A DNA stretch of 64,000 bases from Chitinophaga sp. Cy-1792 (GTDB lineage Bacteria > Bacteroidota > Bacteroidia > Chitinophagales > Chitinophagaceae): the NCBI RefSeq assembly GCF_011752935.1, contig NZ_VWWO01000001.1:1736001-1800000 (forward strand), in the 5' to 3' direction. Below are positions 42,338 through 50,118 of this stretch, in pieces (position 1 is the first letter of the stretch; each line of letters begins with the position of its first letter). The notes under the pieces are model-generated. The model ran no database searches. It saw only the letters and a program-made list of their open reading frames with translations, and was not told the DNA's origin. Position numbers and translations under genes: made by a program.

Positions 42338-44083
42338 ATGCGAAAGTTGCTTTTGCTACTGATACTGTACTGTTGTACTGCTAACGCCCAAACTACCTGG
42401 ACCAGCGGCGCCGTGGAAGATAGTCTCACCCACAAACCTATTGCTGGTGTATCCGTCTGCGTTATGAACGATACCACCTGCGTGGTAACGAACAGTGCCG
42501 GATTATTTCGCATTCAGCTAACCAAACCATTGGTTCAAATCCGTCTTGAAATACCCGGATATCTTCCTAAAACAATATTTGTAAAACAGGACGACCGCCC
42601 GCTGATAACGCTCCTGCCTGCACGAAAAGCCATGGATCCTATTGCCCTGGCTAAAGCCAGGGCGAAACTCTCCCGCAACAGTAATCCTAACTATAGTAAC
42701 TCCGGTATGGGCATCCATACTTTCTATAATGAAACCTATGGTGCTACCTACGAGAATAAATTCCAGCGCGCCGGCGCGATACCTGCTTCCAACTTTGCAG
42801 TGGATGTAGACAGGGCTTCCTACAGCAATGTTCGCAGATTCCTGCGCCAGAAGGAAAAGGTGCCTACCGATGCGGTCAGGATTGAGGAAATGGTGAATTA
42901 TTTCCAATATACCTACCCGTTACCTGGCGCCGGGCAAACGATCGGATTGATGGGGCAGTTTACCAGCTGCCCATGGGAGCCGATGCACCGCCTGCTGCAA
43001 ATCGTGATCCGCGCTACTTCTATTCCGCTGGATAGTCTGCCCCCCAGTAACCTGGTGTTTCTGATCGATGCTTCCGGCTCTATGGATGCTCCCAACAAAT
43101 TGCCTTTATTACAGGCGGCATTCCGCGTGCTGGTAAATAACCTGCGCCCTATAGACCGCGTGGCTATCGTGGCATATGCCAGCGAACCACAGGTGGTGCT
43201 GGCATCTACCTTTGGTGATCAGAAAGAGAAAATTCTTGCGGCCATCGATAACCTGAATGCCAATGGCGCTACAGCGGGAGAGGCAGCGGTTAAACTGGCC
43301 TATCAGATAGCGGAACAACACTTCATCAGCAATGGAAATAACCGGGTTATATTGGCCACCGACGGGGATTTTAATGTAGGTAGATCTACCGATGAGGAAA
43401 TGGAACAACTGGTTACCAAAGAAAAAGAAAGTGGTGTTTTATTGACCTGCCTGGGCGTGGGCATGAAGAACTATAAAGATTCCAAACTAAAGATCATGGC
43501 CGCCAAAGGCAATGGTAATTTTGCGTATATAGATGATCTGGAGGAAGCCACCAAGATTTTTGCCCGGGAGTTTGGAAGTACGTTGTTTACTGTGGCCCGT
43601 GATGTCAGGGCGGAGGTACATTTCAACCCTGCTATTGTAAAGGCTTACCGGCTGATAGGTTATGAAAACAAGGTGCTTCCAACGGATAATAGTCTGCCGG
43701 ACTCCGTTGCTGGTGGTATTGTGGGGAGTGGCCATTGTGCGGTGGCGTTATATGAGATATTGCCGGTGGATAGTTTAAGCGATCATCCTGATGCTATGCT
43801 GGCCAGTATTAAGGTCACTTATCGCCGGCCACAGGAGGCTACTTTACATGAGCTGGAGGTGAGTCTTGCCGATCGTTGTATTCCGTTTGGTGAGGCGTCT
43901 GTGGATCATCGCTTTGCTGCATCAGTAGCTTTGTTTGGTATGATCCTGCGTAATTCTTCCTACCGTGGGTGTGGTAATATGGAAATGGTGGAGAATATTG
44001 CGAAGAAGTCGCTGGGGCCTGATAAAAGTGGCTACCGGAAAGAGTTTCTGAAGCTGGTAAAGCTGGCGGAGAAGTCTAAATAA
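42338..44083 (+). CDS. Secreted vWA domain protein, YfbK type
   Basis: The 581-residue protein has a signal peptide, a carboxypeptidase-regulatory-like beta domain (about 20-95), the YfbK-type N-terminal domain (about 110-210; FAVDVDRASYSNVRRFLR), a von Willebrand factor A domain with the MIDAS motif DASGSMDAP near 247 and TDGDFNVG near 345, and a C-terminal DUF3520-like domain. The whole resembles the YfbK family, which is exported and probably mediates protein binding. The role is unknown. Confidence 0.88.
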   Translation: MRKLLLLLILYCCTANAQTTWTSGAVEDSLTHKPIAGVSVCVMNDTTCVVTNSAGLFRIQLTKPLVQIRLEIPGYLPKTIFVKQDDRPLITLLPARKAMDPIALAKARAKLSRNSNPNYSNSGMGIHTFYNETYGATYENKFQRAGAIPASNFAVDVDRASYSNVRRFLRQKEKVPTDAVRIEEMVNYFQYTYPLPGAGQTIGLMGQFTSCPWEPMHRLLQIVIRATSIPLDSLPPSNLVFLIDASGSMDAPNKLPLLQAAFRVLVNNLRPIDRVAIVAYASEPQVVLASTFGDQKEKILAAIDNLNANGATAGEAAVKLAYQIAEQHFISNGNNRVILATDGDFNVGRSTDEEMEQLVTKEKESGVLLTCLGVGMKNYKDSKLKIMAAKGNGNFAYIDDLEEATKIFAREFGSTLFTVARDVRAEVHFNPAIVKAYRLIGYENKVLPTDNSLPDSVAGGIVGSGHCAVALYEILPVDSLSDHPDAMLASIKVTYRRPQEATLHELEVSLADRCIPFGEASVDHRFAASVALFGMILRNSSYRGCGNMEMVENIAKKSLGPDKSGYRKEFLKLVKLAEKSK

Positions 44084-44104
44084 AAAAGGGGCGTTGAAGC
44101 CCCT
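44082..44104 (-). terminator. Intrinsic terminator of the RlmK-like gene
   Basis: GGGGC (44088-44092) pairs with GCCCC (44099-44103) around GTTGAA, followed by a T run on the minus strand. It overlaps the stop codon of the vWA gene. Confidence 0.8.
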
Positions 44105-44112
44105 GTGTATCG

Positions 44113-45054
44113 TTATTTGATGATCTTATAACATTTGCGGATCATTTTCTGCTGGAAGTCGAACGGTAATGTTTGTGCCGTAATATCCTTGATAGTACTG
44201 GCTTCGATCTGATCATTCTCCATGATAAATCTCCTGTAATTATTACTGAAGTAGATGGTGCCGCCTTTTTTAGTGGCCAGCAGTACTTTGTTCAGCATCA
44301 TGACGTGATCGCGCTGTACGTCCAGGAACTCCTTCATACGCTTGCTGTTGGAGAAGGTAGGAGGGTCCATGATCACGAGATCATAGGTGTTGAGTTTGAG
44401 TGTGTCCAGGTATTGCAATACGTCGGCATGGATGAATTCATGCTTTGCCGGGTCGATATCGTTCAGTCTGAAGTTCTCTTCTGCCCAGCTTAAGTAGGTT
44501 TTGGAGAGATCTACAGATGTTACCTGGGATGCGCCGCCAGCGGCTGCATATACGGAGAAAGAGCCGGTATAGCAGAATAGGTTGAGCACTTTTTTATCCT
44601 GGGCTTCTTCTCTGACCATACTGCGGGTAATGCGGTGGTCGAGGAAGAGACCGGTGTCCAGGTAGTCGGAGAGGTTCACTTTGAATTTGAGTCCGGCTTC
44701 ATGGGCAGTCATTTCTTCACTTTCCAGGCTGAGTTTTTCGTACTGGCCTTTACGGCTTTCCTTGCGCTGTCGTTGTTTCACCCATACTTTGGAAGGGGCG
44801 ACATCCAGTATTCTGGCGATCAGTTCCAGGCATGAGTCGAGCCATGCTTCGTGCGCATCTTCGTCCATACCATGTTTGCGATGATATTCCGCGATGTATA
44901 CGTGGTCTTCATAGACTTCTATACTAAAAGGAAATTCGGGAATGTCATCATCATATACGCGGTAGCAGGTGATGTTTTGGCGTCTGGCGATTTTGGAGAT
45001 ATGCCGGAAAACTTTCGTCAGCCGGTTCTCGAACATCTGGAGCTTGTTATCCAT
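44113..45054 (-). CDS. Class I SAM-dependent rRNA methyltransferase, RlmK-like
   Basis: The 313-residue product resembles the C-terminal RlmK half of RlmL (23S rRNA m7G2069). It has the SAM motif NLFCYTGSFSVYAAAGGA near residue 157, the target motif MDPPTFSNSKRMKE near 228, and RSMVREEAQ upstream. The RlmL N-terminal half (THUMP plus m2G2445 domain) is missing, so it is a stand-alone RlmK-type enzyme in this organism. The site on the rRNA is inferred from the family only. Confidence 0.85.
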   Translation of the reverse strand: MDNKLQMFENRLTKVFRHISKIARRQNITCYRVYDDDIPEFPFSIEVYEDHVYIAEYHRKHGMDEDAHEAWLDSCLELIARILDVAPSKVWVKQRQRKESRKGQYEKLSLESEEMTAHEAGLKFKVNLSDYLDTGLFLDHRITRSMVREEAQDKKVLNLFCYTGSFSVYAAAGGASQVTSVDLSKTYLSWAEENFRLNDIDPAKHEFIHADVLQYLDTLKLNTYDLVIMDPPTFSNSKRMKEFLDVQRDHVMMLNKVLLATKKGGTIYFSNNYRRFIMENDQIEASTIKDITAQTLPFDFQQKMIRKCYKIIK

Positions 45055-45164
45055 AATTAAAAGATAAAGCTGAATACGGTGAAGAAGTGGATTCTGTCAC
45101 GGTATTCAGCCTGAATCAATATCGATGTTTCTTCCGGGTTTAGTTTCCGGGAGAGTCGTGTGTG

Positions 45165-46337
45165 TTAGCTAAAAATATCTCTGACTTTTTCGAAGAAGCC
45201 TTTATCTGATTTTTCCGGATTAGGTTTGAAGTTATCGGAAGAATGCAGTTTTTCCAGCATATCTTTTTCGTCGTTGGTCAGGTGTTGTGGTGTCCATACG
45301 TTTACGTGGATCAGCTGATCGCCGCGGTCGTATGAGTTGATGCTTGGGAAACCTTTGCCTTTGAGGCGGAAGATTTTACCACTTTGTGTACCTGCAGGTA
45401 TTTTGATTTTCGCTTTACCGTCGATGGTTGGTACTTCGAGGGAAGTTCCGAAGACAGCGTCGGTGAAGGAAATGTGCAGGTCGTAGGCTACGTTGAGGCC
45501 ATCTCTGTGCAGTTCAGGATGTGGTTCCTCTTCGATGAGGATGAGGAGATCACCAGGGGCGCCGCCTCTTTCGCCGGCGTTACCTTTGCCGCTCATGGAG
45601 AGCTGCATACCTTCCTGTACACCTGCCGGGATGTCGATGCTAACGGTTTCTTCACCGTACATGCGACCTTCGCCTTTACAGTGGTTACATTTGCTGGTAA
45701 TGATCTGGCCTTCGCCGTGGCAGTTCGGACAGGTGGTAACTGTCTGCATCTGACCGAGGAAGGTGTTGGTTACTTTTCTTACCTGACCGGAACCTCCACA
45801 GGAGTTACAGGTCTGGAAGGAGTTTTTATCTTTTGCGCCTAATCCGCCGCAATGCTGGCAGGAAACGTATTTTTTAACTTTGATTTTTTTGTTGGCGCCT
45901 TTGGCGATTTCTTCGTAGGTGAGTTTGATTTTCACACGAAGATTGGAGCCACGGGTACCGCGACCACGGCGGCCACCGCCACCCTGGCCTCTTCCGCCGC
46001 CTCCACCAAAGAAGCTACCGAAAATATCGTCGCCAAAAATGTCACCGAAGTTGGAGAATATGTCGTCCATATTCATACCACCACCGTTAAATCCACCACC
46101 GCCGCGGCCATTCATGCCGGCGTGTCCGAAGCGATCATATTGTGCCCGTTTATCCGGATCGCTTAATATTTCATATGCTTCGGCGGCTTCTTTAAACTTC
46201 TCTTCCGCCTCCTTGTTGTTGGGGTTGCGGTCAGGGTGATACTGCATGGCTACTTTACGGTAAGCCTTTTTGATCTCATCCTGTGTCGCAGATTTAGTTA
46301 CAACAAGTATTTCGTAATAATCTCTCTTGGTAGACAT
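45165..46337 (-). CDS. dnaJ: Chaperone protein DnaJ
   Basis: DnaJ delivers substrates to DnaK and stimulates its ATPase. In order the 390-residue product has the J domain with HPD (YHPDRNP near residue 34), a Gly/Phe-rich linker (about 75-130, very glycine rich), the zinc domain with four CxxCxGxG-type repeats ([33 protein letters not shown]), and the C-terminal substrate domains. It follows grpE on the same strand after about 112 bases. The gene pair without dnaK nearby is common in the phylum. Confidence 0.97.
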   Translation of the reverse strand: MSTKRDYYEILVVTKSATQDEIKKAYRKVAMQYHPDRNPNNKEAEEKFKEAAEAYEILSDPDKRAQYDRFGHAGMNGRGGGGFNGGGMNMDDIFSNFGDIFGDDIFGSFFGGGGGRGQGGGGRRGRGTRGSNLRVKIKLTYEEIAKGANKKIKVKKYVSCQHCGGLGAKDKNSFQTCNSCGGSGQVRKVTNTFLGQMQTVTTCPNCHGEGQIITSKCNHCKGEGRMYGEETVSIDIPAGVQEGMQLSMSGKGNAGERGGAPGDLLILIEEEPHPELHRDGLNVAYDLHISFTDAVFGTSLEVPTIDGKAKIKIPAGTQSGKIFRLKGKGFPSINSYDRGDQLIHVNVWTPQHLTNDEKDMLEKLHSSDNFKPNPEKSDKGFFEKVRDIFS

Positions 46338-46353
46338 TATATAAAAACCTTAT

Positions 46354-46378
46354 AACCCCGCTGCTGGCGGGGTTTTTT
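46354..46378 (+). promoter_or_regulatory. Hairpin with T run between grpE and dnaJ, facing against the genes
   Basis: AACCCCGC (46354-46361) pairs with GCGGGGTT (46367-46374), followed by six T on the plus strand only. For the grpE-dnaJ transcript the hairpin lies 17 bases before the dnaJ ATG and lacks a good T run, so it may be a translation- or processing-related hairpin; on the plus strand it is a terminator for antisense transcription. Confidence 0.5.
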
Positions 46379-46449
46379 CTGTTATAAAAATTTTATTTCT
46401 GTCATTTGTCAGCATAGTCCGGCTGTTGCAATGTCATGCCACAACGTCA

Positions 46450-47031
46450 CTATTTACCTACCACCACCTTAGCGTGACGAATCAGCTTGTCGTTCAGGTA
46501 GTAGCCTTTCTGTAATACGTCCAGCACTTTACCGGCGAGGTCCGGGGTAGGGGCAGGGATTTCAGTAATGGCATCGTGCAGGTCTGGATTAAACTCCTGG
46601 TGCATGGCATCCATTTCTGTCAGGCCTTTGGATAACAGGGATGATTTTAACTTATTGAAAACCATCATGGAACCATCTTTTACAGAAGCCAGGTCAGTAG
46701 CTGTTTCCATTTGTTTGGAAGCTCTTTCGCTATCATCCAGTATATCGAGCAAAGATACAATTACGTCTTTGCCGGCAGTTTGCATTAATTCTAATTTCTC
46801 TTTGGCTGTACGTCTGCGGAAATTGTCGAACTCTGCCTGCAGGCGCAGGTATTTATCGCGCAGGTCTGCAATTTCCTGGTCTTTCTTAGCCAACTCACCA
46901 GATTCATCCAACTCATTATTCATATGCGAAGTTCCACTCATATTCTCATCAGTGTTACCATCCGGCATGCCTTTCTCATTTTCGGTTTTGTTGATTTCCT
47001 CTTGATGCATGTCTTTTTCTTTTTCTGTCAT
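46450..47031 (-). CDS. grpE: Nucleotide exchange factor GrpE
   Basis: GrpE releases ADP from DnaK. The 193-residue product has an acidic disordered N-terminus, a long coiled coil (about 55-105, ELAKKDQEIADLRDKYLRLQ) and the C-terminal beta domain ending EIPAPTPDLAGKVLDVLQKGYYLNDK. A longer frame from 47052 overlaps the -7 box, so the ATG at 47031 is the start. It is first gene of the grpE-dnaJ unit. Confidence 0.95.
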   Translation of the reverse strand: MTEKEKDMHQEEINKTENEKGMPDGNTDENMSGTSHMNNELDESGELAKKDQEIADLRDKYLRLQAEFDNFRRRTAKEKLELMQTAGKDVIVSLLDILDDSERASKQMETATDLASVKDGSMMVFNKLKSSLLSKGLTEMDAMHQEFNPDLHDAITEIPAPTPDLAGKVLDVLQKGYYLNDKLIRHAKVVVGK

Positions 47032-47049
47032 AATTGTAATGATTGTCTG

Positions 47050-47057
47050 CAAAGATA
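47050..47057 (-). promoter_or_regulatory. -7 promoter box of grpE
   Basis: The minus strand has TATCTTTG, exact consensus, 18 bases before the ATG at 47031. A TTG lies 18-20 bases upstream. It is back to back with the promoter of the RlmI-like gene. Confidence 0.65.
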
Positions 47058-47142
47058 AGCAGACAATTACTTTGCCAAGCGACCATTTGGCGACAAATTG
47101 ACACGGAATTACTTATTTGATTACAGGGTGCTGCCTATTTCT

Positions 47143-47150
47143 TACCTTTG
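47143..47150 (+). promoter_or_regulatory. -7 promoter box of the RlmI-like gene
   Basis: TACCTTTG, exact consensus, with TTTG at 47116-47119 (23-base spacing, slightly long), 18 bases before the ATG. Confidence 0.6.
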
Positions 47151-47168
47151 CACCTCGAATTGCGATAA

Positions 47169-48341
47169 ATGACAAAAGTATTTTTAAAGAAAAGTATACA
47201 AAACAGGGTTTTGCTGGGTCATCCCTGGGTGTTTGGTAATGAAGTGAATGAAATCGACGGGCCGGTAGATGCTGGTGATACCGTGGATGTCTATACTCAT
47301 AAAGGCACCTTTGTTGGCCGTGGTTACATCAATCCGCAGTCCCAGATCCTGGTTCGCCTGCTCACCCGCGATAAGCGCGAAGAGATCAACGATGAATTCT
47401 TTTATCGCAGGCTGCTGAAGTGCTGGGAATACCGTAAAAAGATCGGTTATGTGGAAAACTGCCGTCTGGTATTTGGTGAGGCCGATGAAATGCCTGCCCT
47501 GATCATCGATAAATTCAATGACTACCTCGTTATCCAGACGCTGGCGCTGGGTATGGAAAAATGGAAAGGTGCCATCGTAGATGCGCTGAACAGGATTTTC
47601 AGTCCTAAAGGCATCTATGAAAGAAACGATGTGCCTGTTCGTGAGCTGGAAGGCATGCAGCAACAGAAAGGCTTCCTCTCTGCTCCGTTCGATACCAACG
47701 TCATCATCAATGAAAACGGTCTGAAATTCCATGTCGACATTGAAAATGGCCAGAAAACAGGCTATTTCCTTGATCAGCAGGATAACCGCCGCGCCATCCA
47801 GCATATCGTGAAAGGTGCCGACGTACTGGAAGCATTCTGCTATACCGGTACTTTCTCCTGCCATGCCGGCTATTATGGCGCTAAAAGCGTAATGGGCCTC
47901 GATATCTCCGAGCATGCCGTTAACACCGCACGTCGTAATGCCCAGCTGAACAACCTCCAGGATATATGTAAGTTCCAGGCAGTGAATGCTTTTGATCAGC
48001 TGAAAACATGGACCAAAGAAGAAAAGAAATTTGATGTTGTTATACTGGATCCACCGGCATTTACCAAAAGCCGTGAGAATATCCAGAAAGCAATTACTGG
48101 TTATAAAGAGATCAACCTGCGTGGTATGAAGTTGCTGAAACCAGGTGGATTCCTGGTAACGGCTTCCTGTACCAACCTGGTACCGCCAAGCCTGTTCCTG
48201 GAAATCATCGATATGGCCGCCAAAGACGCCAGAAAAAAACTGCGTCAGGTGACCTTCCAGACCCAGGCGCAAGACCACCCGATCCTCTGGAATATCGAGA
48301 ATACAACATATCTCAAGTTCCTGATCGTGGAAGTACAGTAG
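47169..48341 (+). CDS. RlmI-like 23S rRNA (cytosine-C5) methyltransferase
   Basis: The 390-residue product has an N-terminal PUA domain (HPWVFGNEV and following strands), a middle linker, and a C-terminal class I SAM methyltransferase domain with VLEAFCYTGTFSCHAGYYG near residue 219 and catalytic motif LDPPAFTKSRENIQ near 294, plus a TASCTNL Cys. It matches RlmI (m5C1962 of 23S rRNA). The site is family inference. It faces away from the grpE-dnaJ unit and has its own promoter. Confidence 0.88.
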   Translation: MTKVFLKKSIQNRVLLGHPWVFGNEVNEIDGPVDAGDTVDVYTHKGTFVGRGYINPQSQILVRLLTRDKREEINDEFFYRRLLKCWEYRKKIGYVENCRLVFGEADEMPALIIDKFNDYLVIQTLALGMEKWKGAIVDALNRIFSPKGIYERNDVPVRELEGMQQQKGFLSAPFDTNVIINENGLKFHVDIENGQKTGYFLDQQDNRRAIQHIVKGADVLEAFCYTGTFSCHAGYYGAKSVMGLDISEHAVNTARRNAQLNNLQDICKFQAVNAFDQLKTWTKEEKKFDVVILDPPAFTKSRENIQKAITGYKEINLRGMKLLKPGGFLVTASCTNLVPPSLFLEIIDMAAKDARKKLRQVTFQTQAQDHPILWNIENTTYLKFLIVEVQ

Positions 48342-48376
48342 ATATAGATCTGCGGTAGCTCACCGTTCATTTTATT

Positions 48377-48413
48377 GAAAGCAGTCTCTATTTTGCAGAG
48401 GCTGCTTTTTTTG
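48377..48413 (+). terminator. Terminator after the RlmI-like gene
   Basis: AAAGCAG(t)CTC pairs with GAG(g)CTGCTTT (one G-U type position) around TATTTTGCA, followed by a T run. Confidence 0.8.
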
Positions 48414-48470
48414 TTCCTCTTTCGCTTATAATAGTTAGGATGCCTGATTGTATGGCTGCCTGAAATGACA

Positions 48471-48503
48471 AAAAAAAGCCGGCCCTACCAAGTAGAGCCG
48501 GCT
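48471..48503 (-). terminator. Terminator of the type IX tail mini-protein gene
   Basis: AGCCGGC (48477-48483) pairs with GCCGGCT (48497-48503), followed by seven T on the minus strand. Confidence 0.85.
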
Positions 48504-48528
48504 ATAATATCTTCAGATAAAATTATCT

Positions 48529-48885
48529 TTATTTTACTACGTTGAATTTTCCTGATTCTACCAGGTTACCGCGCTGATCTCTCAACTGGTAAATGTATAG
48601 TCCACTATAGTAGTTAGACAGATTTACGCTGGTACGTACCCCTATACCTTTCAGCTGATCTATTTTTTTACCAAGGAAATTGTACACAATAAGATCATAT
48701 GGTTGTTCGTTATTATGTAGCTGTGTAATTTCGAAGTTAACGATGTTAGTAGCAGGGTTAGGGTATAGTTTTACAATTTTACTACCCCCGTCCGTTGCCG
48801 GTTGGGATTTGTCGTTTTGAGCTCTGACCGCAAAGGTACAGAGGCAAAAAAACAGGGTAAATAAGAGGGTAGAGGATTTTAACAT
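48529..48885 (-). CDS. Signal peptide plus type A type IX sorting tail, no cargo domain
   Basis: The 118-residue product is a signal peptide (about 1-22, ending at RAQ), about 15 residues of Gln/Asp-rich spacer, and a type A type IX secretion C-terminal domain (KLYPNPATNIVNFEI ... GLYIYQLRDQRGNLVESGKFNVVK, about 38-118). The normal cargo between them is missing. Whether this is a natural mini-protein, a remnant of a larger gene or a decoy for the sorting machinery cannot be told. It lies next to a PKD-PorP module on the same strand, 198 bases away. Confidence 0.85.
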   Translation of the reverse strand: MLKSSTLLFTLFFCLCTFAVRAQNDKSQPATDGGSKIVKLYPNPATNIVNFEITQLHNNEQPYDLIVYNFLGKKIDQLKGIGVRTSVNLSNYYSGLYIYQLRDQRGNLVESGKFNVVK

Positions 48886-49083
48886 AGTCTTATAAAGATA
48901 AAAATTTATTCAAATATTTCCTAATTTTTGATTGTTAAATCACACAAGAAACCTGTGCACTTTTCCCTATAAATTTAACAAATACAACGCCATTTTGTTA
49001 TATTTTTTGCTCTTTTTATGTAAAATTTAACGGTTTATTGAGCAATATTTTGTAATGCTTTGACATACAATATTTTTGATCGT

Positions 49084-50115
49084 CTAAAATCTTGGGCAAT
49101 TCACACTTTCCAACGTACTGTTCCGACTGTTCAGGAAGCCTTTAAACACCAACGATATCTCAAATCCCCCGAAACTCTGACTAGCCGTTCTCAGCTGTGA
49201 GATATTGGTATCATAGGACATACCCAGCTCATACTTATCCATATCGAGCTTTACCGTCGGGATAATGGCATCGTTCCATCTCAGGAAGAGGCCGCCGGAA
49301 ATGCTTTTTGTGGATTCAAGTCCACGGTCCATGAGGGCATACCGTAGCATACCGCCGCCAATATACTCAGAGTAGGTTCCCTGGTGCAACTGGTTATATT
49401 CTGCAATCACCTTTACCCGCTCATCCACCGGAATGGAGATACCGGCATTGAACGTCAGTTTGGGCTGGAGCAGGATCGTTTTATCGGCATAAAAGGACAC
49501 TTTGGCACCCTGAAAATGGTAATAGCCCACCCCCAGGTAATAATTCACATCTTCCCGGATTACACTGTTATAACTCAGCCCGAAACCGGCATCCAGGTAG
49601 CCATAGCCCTTGAGGGCCAGCTTACCTTCCTCGCCGGTAGGCATGGTAGGGTCGAACCGGCCACCGGTATACTGGTTGTCGAATGTCATGTTGCCGGGGT
49701 CGAACTGGCGCTGTACATAACCGCCCATAAAACCCAAAGCAAGAAAACTTGTCTTGTCGGCATTCAGCGATTTATGGTAGTTGATGGCGGGGAATACCTG
49801 TGTCGACTGCAGCTTCGACGTTCCTGCCCTGTCGTAGGTAAACTGCAGGCCGGTGGTAAGGTAATCATTCCCCTGACCTACCGGAAATTTGATCTCACCA
49901 CTGAGCGTACCTGTCTGGTAGGCGGTGGTGACATTATTCCATTGGTTACGGTATACGGCCTGTACCCGCACATCTCCATTGAAAATACCTATCAGCGCAG
50001 GGTTGCGGAGTATAGGCGTTTCATAGAACTGCGACAGGTGGATGTCTTGCGCAACCAGTGCCGGTGTAATTAACACGCTTGCCGTAAACAGTAATATGCC
50101 GTATAAGTATTTCAT
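49084..50115 (-). CDS. PorP/SprF family type IX secretion membrane protein
   Basis: The 343-residue product, with signal peptide and QDIHLSQFYETPILRNPALIG start, belongs to the PorP/SprF beta barrels. It closely resembles the one at 32898 in pattern. It starts three bases after the stop of the 958-residue PKD protein, so it is the last gene of the PKD-PKD-PorP unit. PorP proteins are usually found next to type B tail cargo. Confidence 0.92.
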   Translation of the reverse strand: MKYLYGILLFTASVLITPALVAQDIHLSQFYETPILRNPALIGIFNGDVRVQAVYRNQWNNVTTAYQTGTLSGEIKFPVGQGNDYLTTGLQFTYDRAGTSKLQSTQVFPAINYHKSLNADKTSFLALGFMGGYVQRQFDPGNMTFDNQYTGGRFDPTMPTGEEGKLALKGYGYLDAGFGLSYNSVIREDVNYYLGVGYYHFQGAKVSFYADKTILLQPKLTFNAGISIPVDERVKVIAEYNQLHQGTYSEYIGGGMLRYALMDRGLESTKSISGGLFLRWNDAIIPTVKLDMDKYELGMSYDTNISQLRTASQSFGGFEISLVFKGFLNSRNSTLESVNCPRF

Positions 50116-50118
50116 AAA

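Noticed and set aside
45384..45842. 152-codon plus-strand frame opposite dnaJ
   Set aside because: Shadow of the DnaJ zinc and substrate domains; the reading direction of a complete DnaJ is clear.
47184..48278. 364-codon minus-strand frame opposite the RlmI-like gene
   Set aside because: The plus-strand gene has clear SAM and PUA motifs and a promoter; the opposite frame is a shadow with no domain.
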